A DNA stretch of 35,566 nt, from NCBI GenBank assembly GCA_015064245.1, contig SVSQ01000012.1, positions 1 to 35,566 of the forward strand. The letters run 5' to 3'. The notes below the pieces were generated by a model. That model was not told where the DNA came from, searched no databases, and worked only from the letters and a program-made list of their open reading frames with translations. Of the stretch, positions 24,761-33,342 are shown one piece after another. Made by a program: the position numbers and the translations under genes. The stretch comes from Oscillospiraceae bacterium (GTDB lineage: Bacteria; Bacillota; Clostridia; Oscillospirales; CAG-272). How positions within the stretch are numbered: the first letter of the stretch is position 1; each line of letters starts with the position of its first letter.

Positions 24761-27049
24761 TTATTTTCCTTCTATGACCTTTTTCATTTGCTCGTTCTGG
24801 AGAGTGTAGAGCTTGTAGTAAACGCCCTTCTTTTCAAGAAGCTCCTCGGCGGTACCCATTTCTGCGATCTCTCCGTTTTCTATAGCCATAAGCCAGTTGC
24901 AGTTTTTAAGGGTTGAAAGTCTGTGGGCGATGCTGATAGTGGTCTTTCCCTTGACAAGCTTTTCGATCGCTTCGCTTATGAGACGCTCTGTCTCCGTATC
25001 CATCGCCGCAGTAGCCTCGTCGAGAATCAGCAGAGAGGGACGGAGCAGGAGCGCTCTTGCGATGGATATACGCTGACGCTCACCTCCGGAAAGGGAACGG
25101 CTTCCGATACCGACGGGAGTCTCGTAGCCCTCGGGAAGATTAAGGATGAAGTCGTGAGCGTTTGCCGCCTTAGCCGCTTCGATGACCTCAGCCATGGTCG
25201 CGTCGGGACGGGCGTAACGTATGTTATCCGCGATAGTGCCTCTGAAAATGAATATCTCCTGTGAAACTATTGCGATGTTGCGTCTCAGAGACTGAAGCTC
25301 GATGTTCTTGATGTCAACGCCGTCGATGGTTATTGAACCGGTGATAACGTCGTACATTCGGGTTATCAGGTTTGCGATGGTACTCTTACCGCTTCCCGTA
25401 TGGCCTACCAGACCTACGTGGTCTCCCTCGTGGATGGTGAAGCTTACGTCCTTAAGAATGGGACGGTTGGGGGTGTAGTGGAAGCAAACGTTGTTGAATA
25501 CGATCTCGCCCTTGACGCTGTCCAGATGAACGGGCTCCTGCGCGTCGGTGATCTCGGGGATCATATCAAGGATCTCGAACATTCTTTCTGCGGAGTTGAT
25601 TGTGTCGGTAAGAAGGTTCGTAAAGGTGGTAAAGAAGTTAAGCGGGCCGAATATCATTCCGATGTAGCCGAGATAGGTGGTCAGCTCACCGTAAGTCATA
25701 CGGTTGCCCATGACCTCGATGCCTCCGAATCCCCAGATAGCCGTGGAGGACATACCGATGAGAAGTCCGACGATTGGGAAAATGAGGATGGAGACCATGT
25801 GCGTACGCAGATGCGCGTCGTATAGCTTACCGGAATAGTAGTAGAAACGGTTGGTCTCCTCCGCTTCCTTTGCGAAGGCTTTAACAACGCGAACGCCGTT
25901 GAGTGAGTCGCCCAGCATAGCGTTGAGGGAAGAGGAGCGGTGCCATTCCTTGGTGTAAGCTCTCCAGAGCTTGGGAAGCATCGTCTTGAAGATGATGACG
26001 ATGATCGGAACGGGTATGAACACTATAAGCGTCAGCTTCCAGTTGATGATGAACAGGAAGATGGTAAGACCGATAAAGTTCAGAACGTTTACGATTAGGT
26101 GGGGAACACCGTCGATGTAGAAGTTACGGATCTTAACGGCGTCGTAGTTTACTCGGTTGATTAGACGTCCCGTAGGGTTTTTATTGAAGTATGCAAGCGA
26201 CATACCGCACATGGCGCGGAAGATGTCGTTTTTCATGGTCTTGGTAACTCTCGTTGACATATGGGCGTTGGCTCTGTTCTGGAGAATACCTATAAACAGA
26301 GAGAATACCGCCATTCCGACGAGAACGCCGACCATGATGAAAACGTATTTCTCCTCGTGCATCTTACCCGTCAGCTGAACTCCGTTTGCATCGTAGGTCG
26401 CCTCAGAGATGACCTGGTCGAAGAGTATCTGACCGCTGACGATAGGGGTGAGCAGAGAGAGGCAGGAGCTCATTACCATACAGAACAGAACGGTGATAAG
26501 CTGGAGCTTGAAGGGCTTGAAGTACGACAGCAGCCGTATGATCATACCCTTTCTCTTGTTACATTTTTCGCAGACTCTGACGTCCTGATCGGCGTAGACG
26601 GTACCGCACTTGGGGCATTTAGCGTTGAACTGCTCGAAGATGGGATCGTTCTCCTGAACGATGTTCCCCTTCTGGAATCGCTCCCAAATAGTGATAAAGG
26701 TGAACAGTCGGCGCTTGCAGGAGTTGGTACAGTAGCCGATTATCTCGGTGATAGCGGGAGAATTTTCGTCATCGCTTTCGTGAAGCATACCGAGGATACG
26801 GTTGGTGGATGTGAAATTATCTATGTAGGGATCGCGCAGAATGTCCAAGGAGTAGCTTGAAAGCTCATCGCTCGATTCTTGGTAATAATAGAGTCGGCGG
26901 TGGGTGCTGTCCAGCGCAAGTGCTGAGCTTCCGAATGTTCCGTCTTTATTAAGATCGAGGTTAAGGACACATAGCAGATCCTTTTCGGTAACGTTTTCTT
27001 TTTCGAGTGCTGCAAGCAGTGAGCTGCTCGGTTGATTTACAGGCAACAT
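24761..27049 (-). CDS. ABC half-transporter with N-terminal accessory domain and zinc ribbon (partner)
   Basis: KCPKCGTVYADQDVRVCEKCNKRKG; GHTGSGKST; LSGGERQRISIARALLLRPSLLILDEATAAMD. Confidence 0.93.
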   Translation of the reverse strand: MLPVNQPSSSLLAALEKENVTEKDLLCVLNLDLNKDGTFGSSALALDSTHRRLYYYQESSDELSSYSLDILRDPYIDNFTSTNRILGMLHESDDENSPAITEIIGYCTNSCKRRLFTFITIWERFQKGNIVQENDPIFEQFNAKCPKCGTVYADQDVRVCEKCNKRKGMIIRLLSYFKPFKLQLITVLFCMVMSSCLSLLTPIVSGQILFDQVISEATYDANGVQLTGKMHEEKYVFIMVGVLVGMAVFSLFIGILQNRANAHMSTRVTKTMKNDIFRAMCGMSLAYFNKNPTGRLINRVNYDAVKIRNFYIDGVPHLIVNVLNFIGLTIFLFIINWKLTLIVFIPVPIIVIIFKTMLPKLWRAYTKEWHRSSSLNAMLGDSLNGVRVVKAFAKEAEETNRFYYYSGKLYDAHLRTHMVSILIFPIVGLLIGMSSTAIWGFGGIEVMGNRMTYGELTTYLGYIGMIFGPLNFFTTFTNLLTDTINSAERMFEILDMIPEITDAQEPVHLDSVKGEIVFNNVCFHYTPNRPILKDVSFTIHEGDHVGLVGHTGSGKSTIANLITRMYDVITGSITIDGVDIKNIELQSLRRNIAIVSQEIFIFRGTIADNIRYARPDATMAEVIEAAKAANAHDFILNLPEGYETPVGIGSRSLSGGERQRISIARALLLRPSLLILDEATAAMDTETERLISEAIEKLVKGKTTISIAHRLSTLKNCNWLMAIENGEIAEMGTAEELLEKKGVYYKLYTLQNEQMKKVIEGK

Positions 27050-27099
27050 AAGCTTTTCCTCTCAAAAACCAAATCGGATTTTTTTATTGTTTTTTGTTT

Positions 27100-27128
27100 A
27101 ATATACTAATTATTTTGCAAAAAGTCAA
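27100..27128 (-). promoter_or_regulatory. Putative promoter of ABC/DUF1854/ABC operon
   Basis: minus strand TTGACT - 17 nt - TATATT. Confidence 0.65.
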
Positions 27129-27275
27129 TAGTTTTTTAATAAATAATTTATTTTCGGAATGTTGCACAAAATTATAGTCAAATTTTGTTGTTCCTTGGGG
27201 ATAATATTATTAGGCTTAAATGTTTTCCAAAACAGCGCTATTGTAAACAAAATGTAAAAAACATAACGCCACGTA

Positions 27276-27304
27276 TAGACATTCTGAGAGAAATGTGTTA
27301 TAAT
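27276..27304 (+). promoter_or_regulatory. Putative promoter of small lipoprotein
   Basis: TAGACA - 17 nt - TATAAT. Confidence 0.7.
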
Positions 27305-27344
27305 ACCCGTAGAGTAACATTTCAGATGAAAGGACTTGGAACAA

Positions 27345-27515
27345 ATGAAATCGGGAATTAAAATTTGCGCTATTCTCGCCATACTTTTTGTTTTGGTGGG
27401 AGTTATTCTCACGAGCTGTATGTTTATCAGCGGTAAAGGGTTCGATACTATTCTTCCTTCCGAATCTACAGAGGAGATAGACGGCTCTGACGGAGAACAT
27501 TCCAAGTTGTATTAA
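27345..27515 (+). CDS. Unlisted 56-aa lipoprotein MKSGIKICAILAILFVLVGVILTSCMFISGKGFDTILPSESTEEIDGSDGEHSKLY
   Basis: promoter, ATG, signal segment with lipobox LTSC, stop, followed by a terminator. Confidence 0.8.
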   Translation: MKSGIKICAILAILFVLVGVILTSCMFISGKGFDTILPSESTEEIDGSDGEHSKLY

Positions 27516-27529
27516 ATACGTAACGCGAT

Positions 27530-27566
27530 CGGCTGCAAGAGATAAAGTCTTGCAGCTGATTTTTTG
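27530..27566 (+). terminator. Rho-independent terminator after the small lipoprotein
   Basis: CGGCTGCAAGA-loop-TCTTGCAGCTGATTTTTT. Confidence 0.9.
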
Positions 27567-27639
27567 TTATTTAAGGAAAATTGGGGTTTATGCGTAAGTC
27601 TCCTCTGTAAATGTAGGGACCGCCGGTCTATAAAAACAT

Positions 27640-27919
27640 GGCTATGGTACTTTTAATGGTTGATTTATTGTATTTTTCAAATATTGATTTATCGGGCAGG
27701 CAAATAATTTATCTGGTGAAAAATGCATTATTTGTCGTAGGGGAGGGGCTTGCTCCTCCCGGCAGGCGTCTGCCTGCAGAGGAGCAATTAGTTTGCGTAA
27801 GCCGAGTGTTTTATGGAGGTTTTTTGGGATGAGCAAGCCCCTCCCCTACGAATTGCTAAAGCAATCCTTTAAACTCACCGAAAAACACAATTTATCAGTT
27901 ACATAATGTGACATAGCCC
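27640..27919. repeat. Full-length palindromic MITE-like element (second copy of 1..168 sequence), apparently nested within a ~27580..27976 TIR element
   Basis: ends GGCTATGGTACTTTTAATGGTTGATTTATTGTATTTTTC / (rc) GGGCTATGTCACATTATGTAACTGATAAATTGTGTTTTTC; inner GTCGTAGGGGAGGGGCTTGCTCCTCCC / TTCGTAGGGGAGGGGCTTGCTCATCCC. Confidence 0.88.
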
Positions 27920-27993
27920 AAAACATAAAGGGCGTTTGTATAAAAATACTTGCAAACGCACCTATACAAATTTAAAAATATTTTATTCTACAC

Positions 27994-28051
27994 TTGACAA
28001 AACACCAAAAACGTGATATAATAACAATTGATATATAACACGAGTTATATA
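27994..28051 (+). promoter_or_regulatory. Promoter plus candidate TetR operator
   Basis: TTGACA - 17 nt - TATAAT (27994..28022); perfect 8+4+8 palindrome TATATAACacgaGTTATATA at 28032..28051. Confidence 0.75.
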
Positions 28052-28071
28052 AAAACAAAGGAGGATAAATA

Positions 28072-28692
28072 ATGCCGCCGAAAACAAAGATAACAAAAGA
28101 GGATATACTTGCCGCCTCTCTCGGTCTTGTAAGAGAAAAGGGGATAGAAGCGCTGAACGCCCGTGAGCTTGCGTCAAAGCTCAGATGTTCCACCCAGCCC
28201 ATATTTTCAAACTTTTCGTCAATGGAGGAGCTGAAAACCGAAGTCCTTAGAAGCGCGGAAAGGTTGTATTACAGCCGCTTGGCAGAGGATCTGAAAAGTG
28301 AGAAATATCCGCCGTATAAAGCAAGCGGGATGGGATATATCCGATTCGCAAAAGAAGAAAAAGAGCTGTTCAGATGTCTTTTTATGAGAGACAGAAGCGG
28401 AGAGGACGTAAGTGAGACATCGGATGATATTGAGCCGGTGATAGCGATCATACAGAATAACGTTGGGCTTTCAAGGGAGGAGGCGCTGCTTTTCCACCTT
28501 GAAAACTGGATATTCGTTCACGGAATAGCGGTAATGATGGCAACGTCGTATATGTCCTACGATATGGAGTTCGTAAGCGAAATGCTTACCGATATGTATC
28601 AGGGCTTGAAGGTGCGTTATACTCAAAAAAAGAACAAGGAAGGAGCAAATGATGGAAGCGATAAAAACGGTCGGACTTACCAAGAGATATAA
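28072..28692 (+). CDS. TetR-family transcriptional regulator
   Basis: ITKEDILAASLGLVREKGIEALNARELASKLRCSTQPIFSNF HTH; in efflux operon. Confidence 0.9.
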   Translation: MPPKTKITKEDILAASLGLVREKGIEALNARELASKLRCSTQPIFSNFSSMEELKTEVLRSAERLYYSRLAEDLKSEKYPPYKASGMGYIRFAKEEKELFRCLFMRDRSGEDVSETSDDIEPVIAIIQNNVGLSREEALLFHLENWIFVHGIAVMMATSYMSYDMEFVSEMLTDMYQGLKVRYTQKKNKEGANDGSDKNGRTYQEI

Positions 28693-29401
28693 GGATACTG
28701 TGGCGGTGGATAATCTTGACCTTACAATAGAGGAAGGGGAGCTTTTCGCGCTTTTGGGGGTAAACGGAGCGGGAAAAAGCACAACGGTAAATATGCTTTC
28801 CTGCCTTACGAAAGTAAGCGACGGGGACGCGTTTATCAAAGGTCACAGTATATTGAAGGACGAAAAGGAGATAAAGCGGATCATAGGCGTAGCGCCGCAG
28901 GAAACGGCGGTAGCGCCAAATCTGAGCGTAAAAGAGAATCTGGAGCTGATGTGCGGACTGTACGGCTTTTCATCGGAAGAAAAGCAAAAAAGGGTAGACG
29001 AGCTTGCCGAGCAGTTCGGGCTCACACAGAATATCGGAAAGAAAGCGGGCAAGCTGTCAGGCGGCTGGCAGAGGAGACTGAGCATCGCTATGGCTTTGGT
29101 GAGCCGTCCGCAGATACTGTTCCTTGACGAGCCGACTCTCGGACTTGACGTTATCGTCCGAAGCGATATGTGGGATATGATAAGAGAGCTGAAGGGTAAC
29201 ACCACCGTGGTTCTTACGACTCACTACATGGAAGAGGTGGAAGCCCTTGCGGACAGAGTGGGAATAATGAAGAACGGCAGTCTGCTGGCGACGGGAACGG
29301 TGGAAGAGATAAAAGAAAAAGCGGGTAAAGACCGCTTTGAAGAGGCGTTCGTCGCCATAGTTAAGGGAAATACAGAGGATAAGGGGGGAGACGTGAGATG
29401 A
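28649..29401 (+). CDS. ABC transporter ATP-binding protein (drug/ABC-2 type)
   Basis: GVNGAGKST, LSGGWQRRLSIAMALVSRPQILFLDEPTLGLD. Confidence 0.95.
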   Translation: MMEAIKTVGLTKRYKDTVAVDNLDLTIEEGELFALLGVNGAGKSTTVNMLSCLTKVSDGDAFIKGHSILKDEKEIKRIIGVAPQETAVAPNLSVKENLELMCGLYGFSSEEKQKRVDELAEQFGLTQNIGKKAGKLSGGWQRRLSIAMALVSRPQILFLDEPTLGLDVIVRSDMWDMIRELKGNTTVVLTTHYMEEVEALADRVGIMKNGSLLATGTVEEIKEKAGKDRFEEAFVAIVKGNTEDKGGDVR

Positions 29402-30126
29402 AGACGTTTACGTTTTCCGTCCGCACTTTCAAGGAGATAATCAGAGATCCGCTGAACATAGCCTTCGGGCTGGGATTTCCGCTCGTGCTGATATTCCTTC
29501 TGAGCGCTATACAGGCAAACGTGCCTGTCAGTCTGTTTGAAATAGAGACGCTTACTCCCGGTATAACGGTATTCGGACTTTCATTTATGACGCTGTTTTC
29601 CTCGACACTCGTATCCCGTGACAGAGAAAGCGCATTGTTGCGCCGACTTTATACTACGCCTCTTACCGCGTGGGACTTCATTCTCGGATACGTTTTACCT
29701 ATACTGCCGATAGCTGTTTGCCAGTGCGTGGTCTGTTATATTGCGGCTGTTGCGCTTGGACTTAAGATCACGGTGAATATTCTTTTTGCCGTGATAGCGA
29801 TAATTCCCGTTTCGCTTTTGTTCGTTACGCTGGGACTGCTATTTGGAAGTATTCTGGGAGTTAAGCAGGTCGGCGGAGTTTGCGGAGCGCTGCTCACGAA
29901 TCTGACCGCTTGGCTTTCGGGAGTGTGGTTCGATCTTAAGCTTGTGGGCGGAGCGTTTGAAAAGATAGCGTACTGCTTACCCTTCGTTCACGCGGTTGAG
30001 CTCGAAAGAGCGGTTTTGTCGGGGCAGACAGAGGGAGTTCTGTTGCACCTGGCGGTAGTTCTTGCATATACTGCGCCGATAGCGGCTTTAGCGGCAGCGC
30101 TTTTCTGCAGACAGATGAAAAAATAG
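29398..30126 (+). CDS. ABC-2 type permease
   Basis: six-TM hydrophobic pattern; ATGA overlap with ATPase gene; LVSRDRESALLRRLYTTPL. Confidence 0.92.
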   Translation: MKTFTFSVRTFKEIIRDPLNIAFGLGFPLVLIFLLSAIQANVPVSLFEIETLTPGITVFGLSFMTLFSSTLVSRDRESALLRRLYTTPLTAWDFILGYVLPILPIAVCQCVVCYIAAVALGLKITVNILFAVIAIIPVSLLFVTLGLLFGSILGVKQVGGVCGALLTNLTAWLSGVWFDLKLVGGAFEKIAYCLPFVHAVELERAVLSGQTEGVLLHLAVVLAYTAPIAALAAALFCRQMKK

Positions 30127-30230
30127 TTTTTGAAGATTGTTTTTTAAACAGATCAATAAGAGCGGAAATATACTTCAGAAATTATAAAAAACGACGCGAA
30201 AAAGCGGACTTCTCATAAGGGATGTCAAAC

Positions 30231-30256
30231 CGTAGGGCGGGAGCTTGCTCCCGCCG
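30231..30256. repeat. Short GGGCGGGAGC-TTGC-TCCCGCC hairpin repeat
   Basis: gtagGGCGGGAGcttgCTCCCGCCgcac. Confidence 0.75.
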
Positions 30257-30331
30257 CACACAAATTTCCCGACAGATTTCAAAGTCTGTTATTTTTTCTA
30301 TTAGTTAAACTGTTACTATGATACGATCTGC

Positions 30332-30781
30332 TTATCTTTTCTTAAAAAGCATCTTAAAAAACAAATTAAATTGGATAAATGCATTTGCTGCACAAAGAAC
30401 AAGGCAACAGAAAGCAATTCCAAATTCAATTCCATCAACGTACGTAGGTATTTTTTTAACCCAAAAAAGCCAAGCTGCCGTAAAGAAAATTGCACCAATT
30501 AAATGTTTATATTTTTTTCTTGAAACCAATTCATATGTTTCCTTTGTCGCGGACTGAACAGCAGGAATATCACTATCGCATTCATAGTCATCGTTGAGTA
30601 GATAATCTGTTGTAACATGGAATAGTTTGCTAATCTGCAATATATTTTGTGCATCGGGAAGTGCCGTTCCATTTTCCCAACGACTGATTGCTTGCCGTGA
30701 TACATTTAATTTTTCTGCAAAATCCTCTTGTGACCATCCATGTGCTTTTCTATGCTTAATTATTTTATCCGGTAAACTCAT
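30332..30781 (-). CDS. XRE-family HTH regulator with two C-terminal TM segments
   Basis: HGWSQEDFAEKLNVSRQAISRWENGTALPD; hydrophobic LIGAIFFTAAWLFWV and FGIAFCCLVLCAANAFI. Confidence 0.92.
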   Translation of the reverse strand: MSLPDKIIKHRKAHGWSQEDFAEKLNVSRQAISRWENGTALPDAQNILQISKLFHVTTDYLLNDDYECDSDIPAVQSATKETYELVSRKKYKHLIGAIFFTAAWLFWVKKIPTYVDGIEFGIAFCCLVLCAANAFIQFNLFFKMLFKKR

Positions 30782-30967
30782 AGTGAAATCCTCCTTATGA
30801 TTATGGTGATTTGATTATAGCAAAAAAAGACTTCTGACACCACCACATCAACTTTACAATTCCGCAACATAACTTTACATCACGGCAAATTCTTAGTTGC
30901 CGTACTATTTTATCGCCAGTTTCGCCTTTGTATTACACTTCGGGCAAAGCCCATACCCATAAGGTTG

Positions 30968-31094
30968 TGCGCATCCTAAGGCTCTCCCTCTGGGAGAGCT
31001 CCCGCGGTAGCGGGTGAGAGGGGATATTCTGGCCACGATTTGCCCTCTCCGTCGGCTACGCCGCCACCTCTCCCAAAGGGAAAGGCTTTTAGTT
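30968..31094. repeat. Palindromic intergenic element, same type as 6247..6409
   Basis: CTAAGGCTCTCCCTCTGGGAGAGCTCCCGCGGTAGCGGG...CCACCTCTCCCAAAGGGAAAGGCTTTTAG. Confidence 0.8.
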
Positions 31095-31114
31095 ACCCCC
31101 ATTATAACACAAAT

Positions 31115-31140
31115 CGGCAGAGAAAACAAGTTCTCTGCCG
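31115..31140. terminator. Hairpin CGGCAGAGAA/TTCTCTGCCG, possible terminator
   Basis: perfect 10-bp stem. Confidence 0.5.
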
Positions 31141-31156
31141 AAATTTATATGTGTAT

Positions 31157-31208
31157 CCGTAGGGGAGACCTGCGGTCTCCCGCGGGCGAACACAGTTCGC
31201 CCCTACCG
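31157..31208. repeat. Double-hairpin intergenic repeat
   Basis: GGGAGACCTGCGGTCTCCC and GGGCGAACACAGTTCGCCC flanked by CGTAGGGG/CCCTACCG. Confidence 0.8.
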
Positions 31209-31266
31209 TGTTCCGAAAACATCCTTATGAGAAGGAGCCAAAAAAAGGCGTCGTTTTTATATTCAA

Positions 31267-31917
31267 TTAAAATTCATCGCATCTTTCAAGCGTAAGAATA
31301 CAAGGATTCTCGGTAATTATTTTATCAAGATGCGCGGATGAATACTCAACATCGGTTTGAAGCATGGCGTGATACAGCATCTTGCCGTCAACGCGTTCGA
31401 TGATGAGATGGTTGAAACGGTCGATCTCAAATAGACTCTTGATGATCTCACGCTCGTTGGTTTCGTTATAAAAGCTGATGTTTATACCGTAATACTTTTT
31501 TCTTTTGAAGATCCACTTATTGGTGTGCAGAAGCATCTGAAGACTGAACATGATCAGAGTAGCACCGACTGCAACGTAATAGAGACGTCCGCCGCAAGCC
31601 ATGCCGACACCTGCGGTCGCCCAGATACCTGCCGCAGTGGTCAGTCCGTGAAGGGTGGTTTTGCGGTAAACTATGATTCCCGCGCCGAGAAAACCGATTC
31701 CCGAAACGATCTGAGCGGCAACTCTGGCGGTGTCAGCTTCCTGAAAAGCGTATTTGGAAACCACCATCATGAGCGCCGCGCCGAGGCATACGATGGTGTG
31801 AGTTCGTATTCCCGCATCCTTTGAACGGTATTTTCTTTCAAATCCGATGAAAAAACCAAGAACTGCCGATAATAGCAGATCCAGTAGAATATATGACTCA
31901 AAAATTAACTGTTCCAT
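31267..31917 (-). CDS. MgtC/SapB family membrane protein
   Basis: LLSAVLGFFIGFERKYRSKDAGIRTHTIVCLGAALMMVVS; GIGFLGAGIIV; GLTTAAGIWATAGVGMACG. Confidence 0.95.
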   Translation of the reverse strand: MEQLIFESYILLDLLLSAVLGFFIGFERKYRSKDAGIRTHTIVCLGAALMMVVSKYAFQEADTARVAAQIVSGIGFLGAGIIVYRKTTLHGLTTAAGIWATAGVGMACGGRLYYVAVGATLIMFSLQMLLHTNKWIFKRKKYYGINISFYNETNEREIIKSLFEIDRFNHLIIERVDGKMLYHAMLQTDVEYSSAHLDKIITENPCILTLERCDEF

Positions 31918-31998
31918 TTGTATCTCCCTATATGTGATTTAAGTGAGCAAAAAAACAAGAAAAAACAAGAAAAATTTGGGTAATAACGCCAAAAACTG

Positions 31999-32027
31999 TT
32001 GACATACGGTTAAAAATATGCTATACT
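31999..32027 (+). promoter_or_regulatory. Putative promoter of ydbC-like gene
   Basis: TTGACA - 17 nt - TATACT. Confidence 0.75.
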
Positions 32028-32125
32028 GAAAATAATGAAACGGCAAAATGGGGATTTTGTCGAATTTTGTTTAGATCAAAAACAAAAGAAAGTGAGGGGC
32101 TCCGAAAAATCGGGGTAAAAGGGAA

Positions 32126-32350
32126 ATGGCGGAAATCAAATACGAAGTGGTGAAAGAGATCGGTGTTCTTTCAGAGACCGGAAACGGATGGACAAAGGAG
32201 ATAAACCTTGTCAGCTGGAATGACAGAAGCCCTGTTTACGATATTCGTACCTGGTCGGAGGGCAAGGACAGAATGGGCAAGGGCATAACTCTCAATTCCG
32301 AAGAAATAAAAGAACTTAAATCGCTTTTGAATTCAATGGAGCTTGACTGA
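32126..32350 (+). CDS. YdbC/PC4-like ssDNA-binding protein
   Basis: GWTKEINLVSWNDRSPVYDIRTWSEGKDRMGKGITLNSEEIKELKSLL. Confidence 0.9.
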   Translation: MAEIKYEVVKEIGVLSETGNGWTKEINLVSWNDRSPVYDIRTWSEGKDRMGKGITLNSEEIKELKSLLNSMELD

Positions 32351-32370
32351 TAAACTTACATTTTAAGGAA

Positions 32371-32406
32371 AATGAGCCGCAGAGGGATCTCTTCGGCTCA
32401 TTTTTT
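32371..32406. terminator. Terminator between convergent genes
   Basis: ATGAGCCG...CGGCTCATTTTTT. Confidence 0.88.
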
Positions 32407-32419
32407 ACTTAAATGTCTT

Positions 32420-32734
32420 TTATTCGTCGTCTTCGTCCGAATAATCTTCGTCCTCGTATTCGTCCTCATCGTCGTAATCATCATCGTCGATGTAGTCGAA
32501 ATCGTCATCGTCGAGGTCGTAGCAGAACTCTTCGAGAGCGCCGAGATCCTCGTCGATCTCCTCGATATAGTCTCTGAGCTTGATGTTTTCCTCTGTGAGA
32601 GCGCAGTTAGCTGCCGCAAGCTCCTCAAGAACGGAAACTACCTCCGCGAGAATCTTGTTCTCGTTTTTGGTGGTGTCAAGAGCCATACCGTCCATAAGAC
32701 CTTTGATATAAGCAACCTTTTCGGGAGTTTTCAT
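32420..32734 (-). CDS. CD1247 N-terminal-domain-like protein with very acidic C-terminal tail
   Basis: MKTPEKVAYIKGLMDGMALDTTKNENKILAEVVSVLEELA...; tail DDDDFDYIDDDDYDDEDEYEDEDYSDEDDE. Confidence 0.8.
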   Translation of the reverse strand: MKTPEKVAYIKGLMDGMALDTTKNENKILAEVVSVLEELAAANCALTEENIKLRDYIEEIDEDLGALEEFCYDLDDDDFDYIDDDDYDDEDEYEDEDYSDEDDE

Positions 32735-32775
32735 TTTGAAATCCTACCTTTCTTTAAGAGTAAGTAACCTGAAAC

Positions 32776-33342
32776 TTACGCTCTTTCGAGATATTCGCCT
32801 GTTCTGGTGTCGATCTTGATAACGTTTCCGACGTCGATGAAGAGCGGAACCTTGATCTGAGCGCCTGTCTCAACTGTAGCGGGCTTTGTAGCGCCTGTAG
32901 CTGTATCACCCTTGAAGCCGGGCTCTGTCTCCGTAACCTCAAGCTCAACGAATGTGGGTGCTTCAACTGCGAATACGTTGCCCTTATAGGACATGACCTT
33001 ACACATCATCTCTTCCTTAACGAACTTAAAGCCGTCGCCGAGAACGTCTGCGTTGAGGGGAAGCTGCTCGTAGCTTTCCATATCCATGAAGTAATAAAGC
33101 TCACCGTCGCTGTAAAGGTACTGCATCTCTTTTCTTTCAACGTATGCGGTCTCGAACTTATCTGTGGGGTTGAAAGTTCTTTCAACTACGGAACCTGTGA
33201 TAACGTTCTTGCACTTTGTACGAACGAACGCAGCTCCTTTTCCGGGCTTAACGTGCTGGAATTCAACGATCTGAAGAACGTTGCCGTCCATTTCGAATGT
33301 AACGCCGTTTCTGAATTCTCCTGCTGAAATAGCTCCTGCCAT
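32776..33342 (-). CDS. efp: Elongation factor P (start at [10 protein letters not shown])
   Basis: [28 protein letters not shown] terminus; GGAGGA SD. Confidence 0.97.
   Translation of the reverse strand: MAGAISAGEFRNGVTFEMDGNVLQIVEFQHVKPGKGAAFVRTKCKNVITGSVVERTFNPTDKFETAYVERKEMQYLYSDGELYYFMDMESYEQLPLNADVLGDGFKFVKEEMMCKVMSYKGNVFAVEAPTFVELEVTETEPGFKGDTATGATKPATVETGAQIKVPLFIDVGNVIKIDTRTGEYLERA

Noticed and set aside
27640-27919. CRISPR array or phage att site
   Set aside because: No regularly spaced direct repeats; structure is inverted-repeat/palindromic and no integrase is present.
32372-32767. 131-aa Val/Ile-rich ORF antisense to the acidic tail
   Set aside because: Reverse-strand reading of GAC/GAA/GAT codons; artefact.
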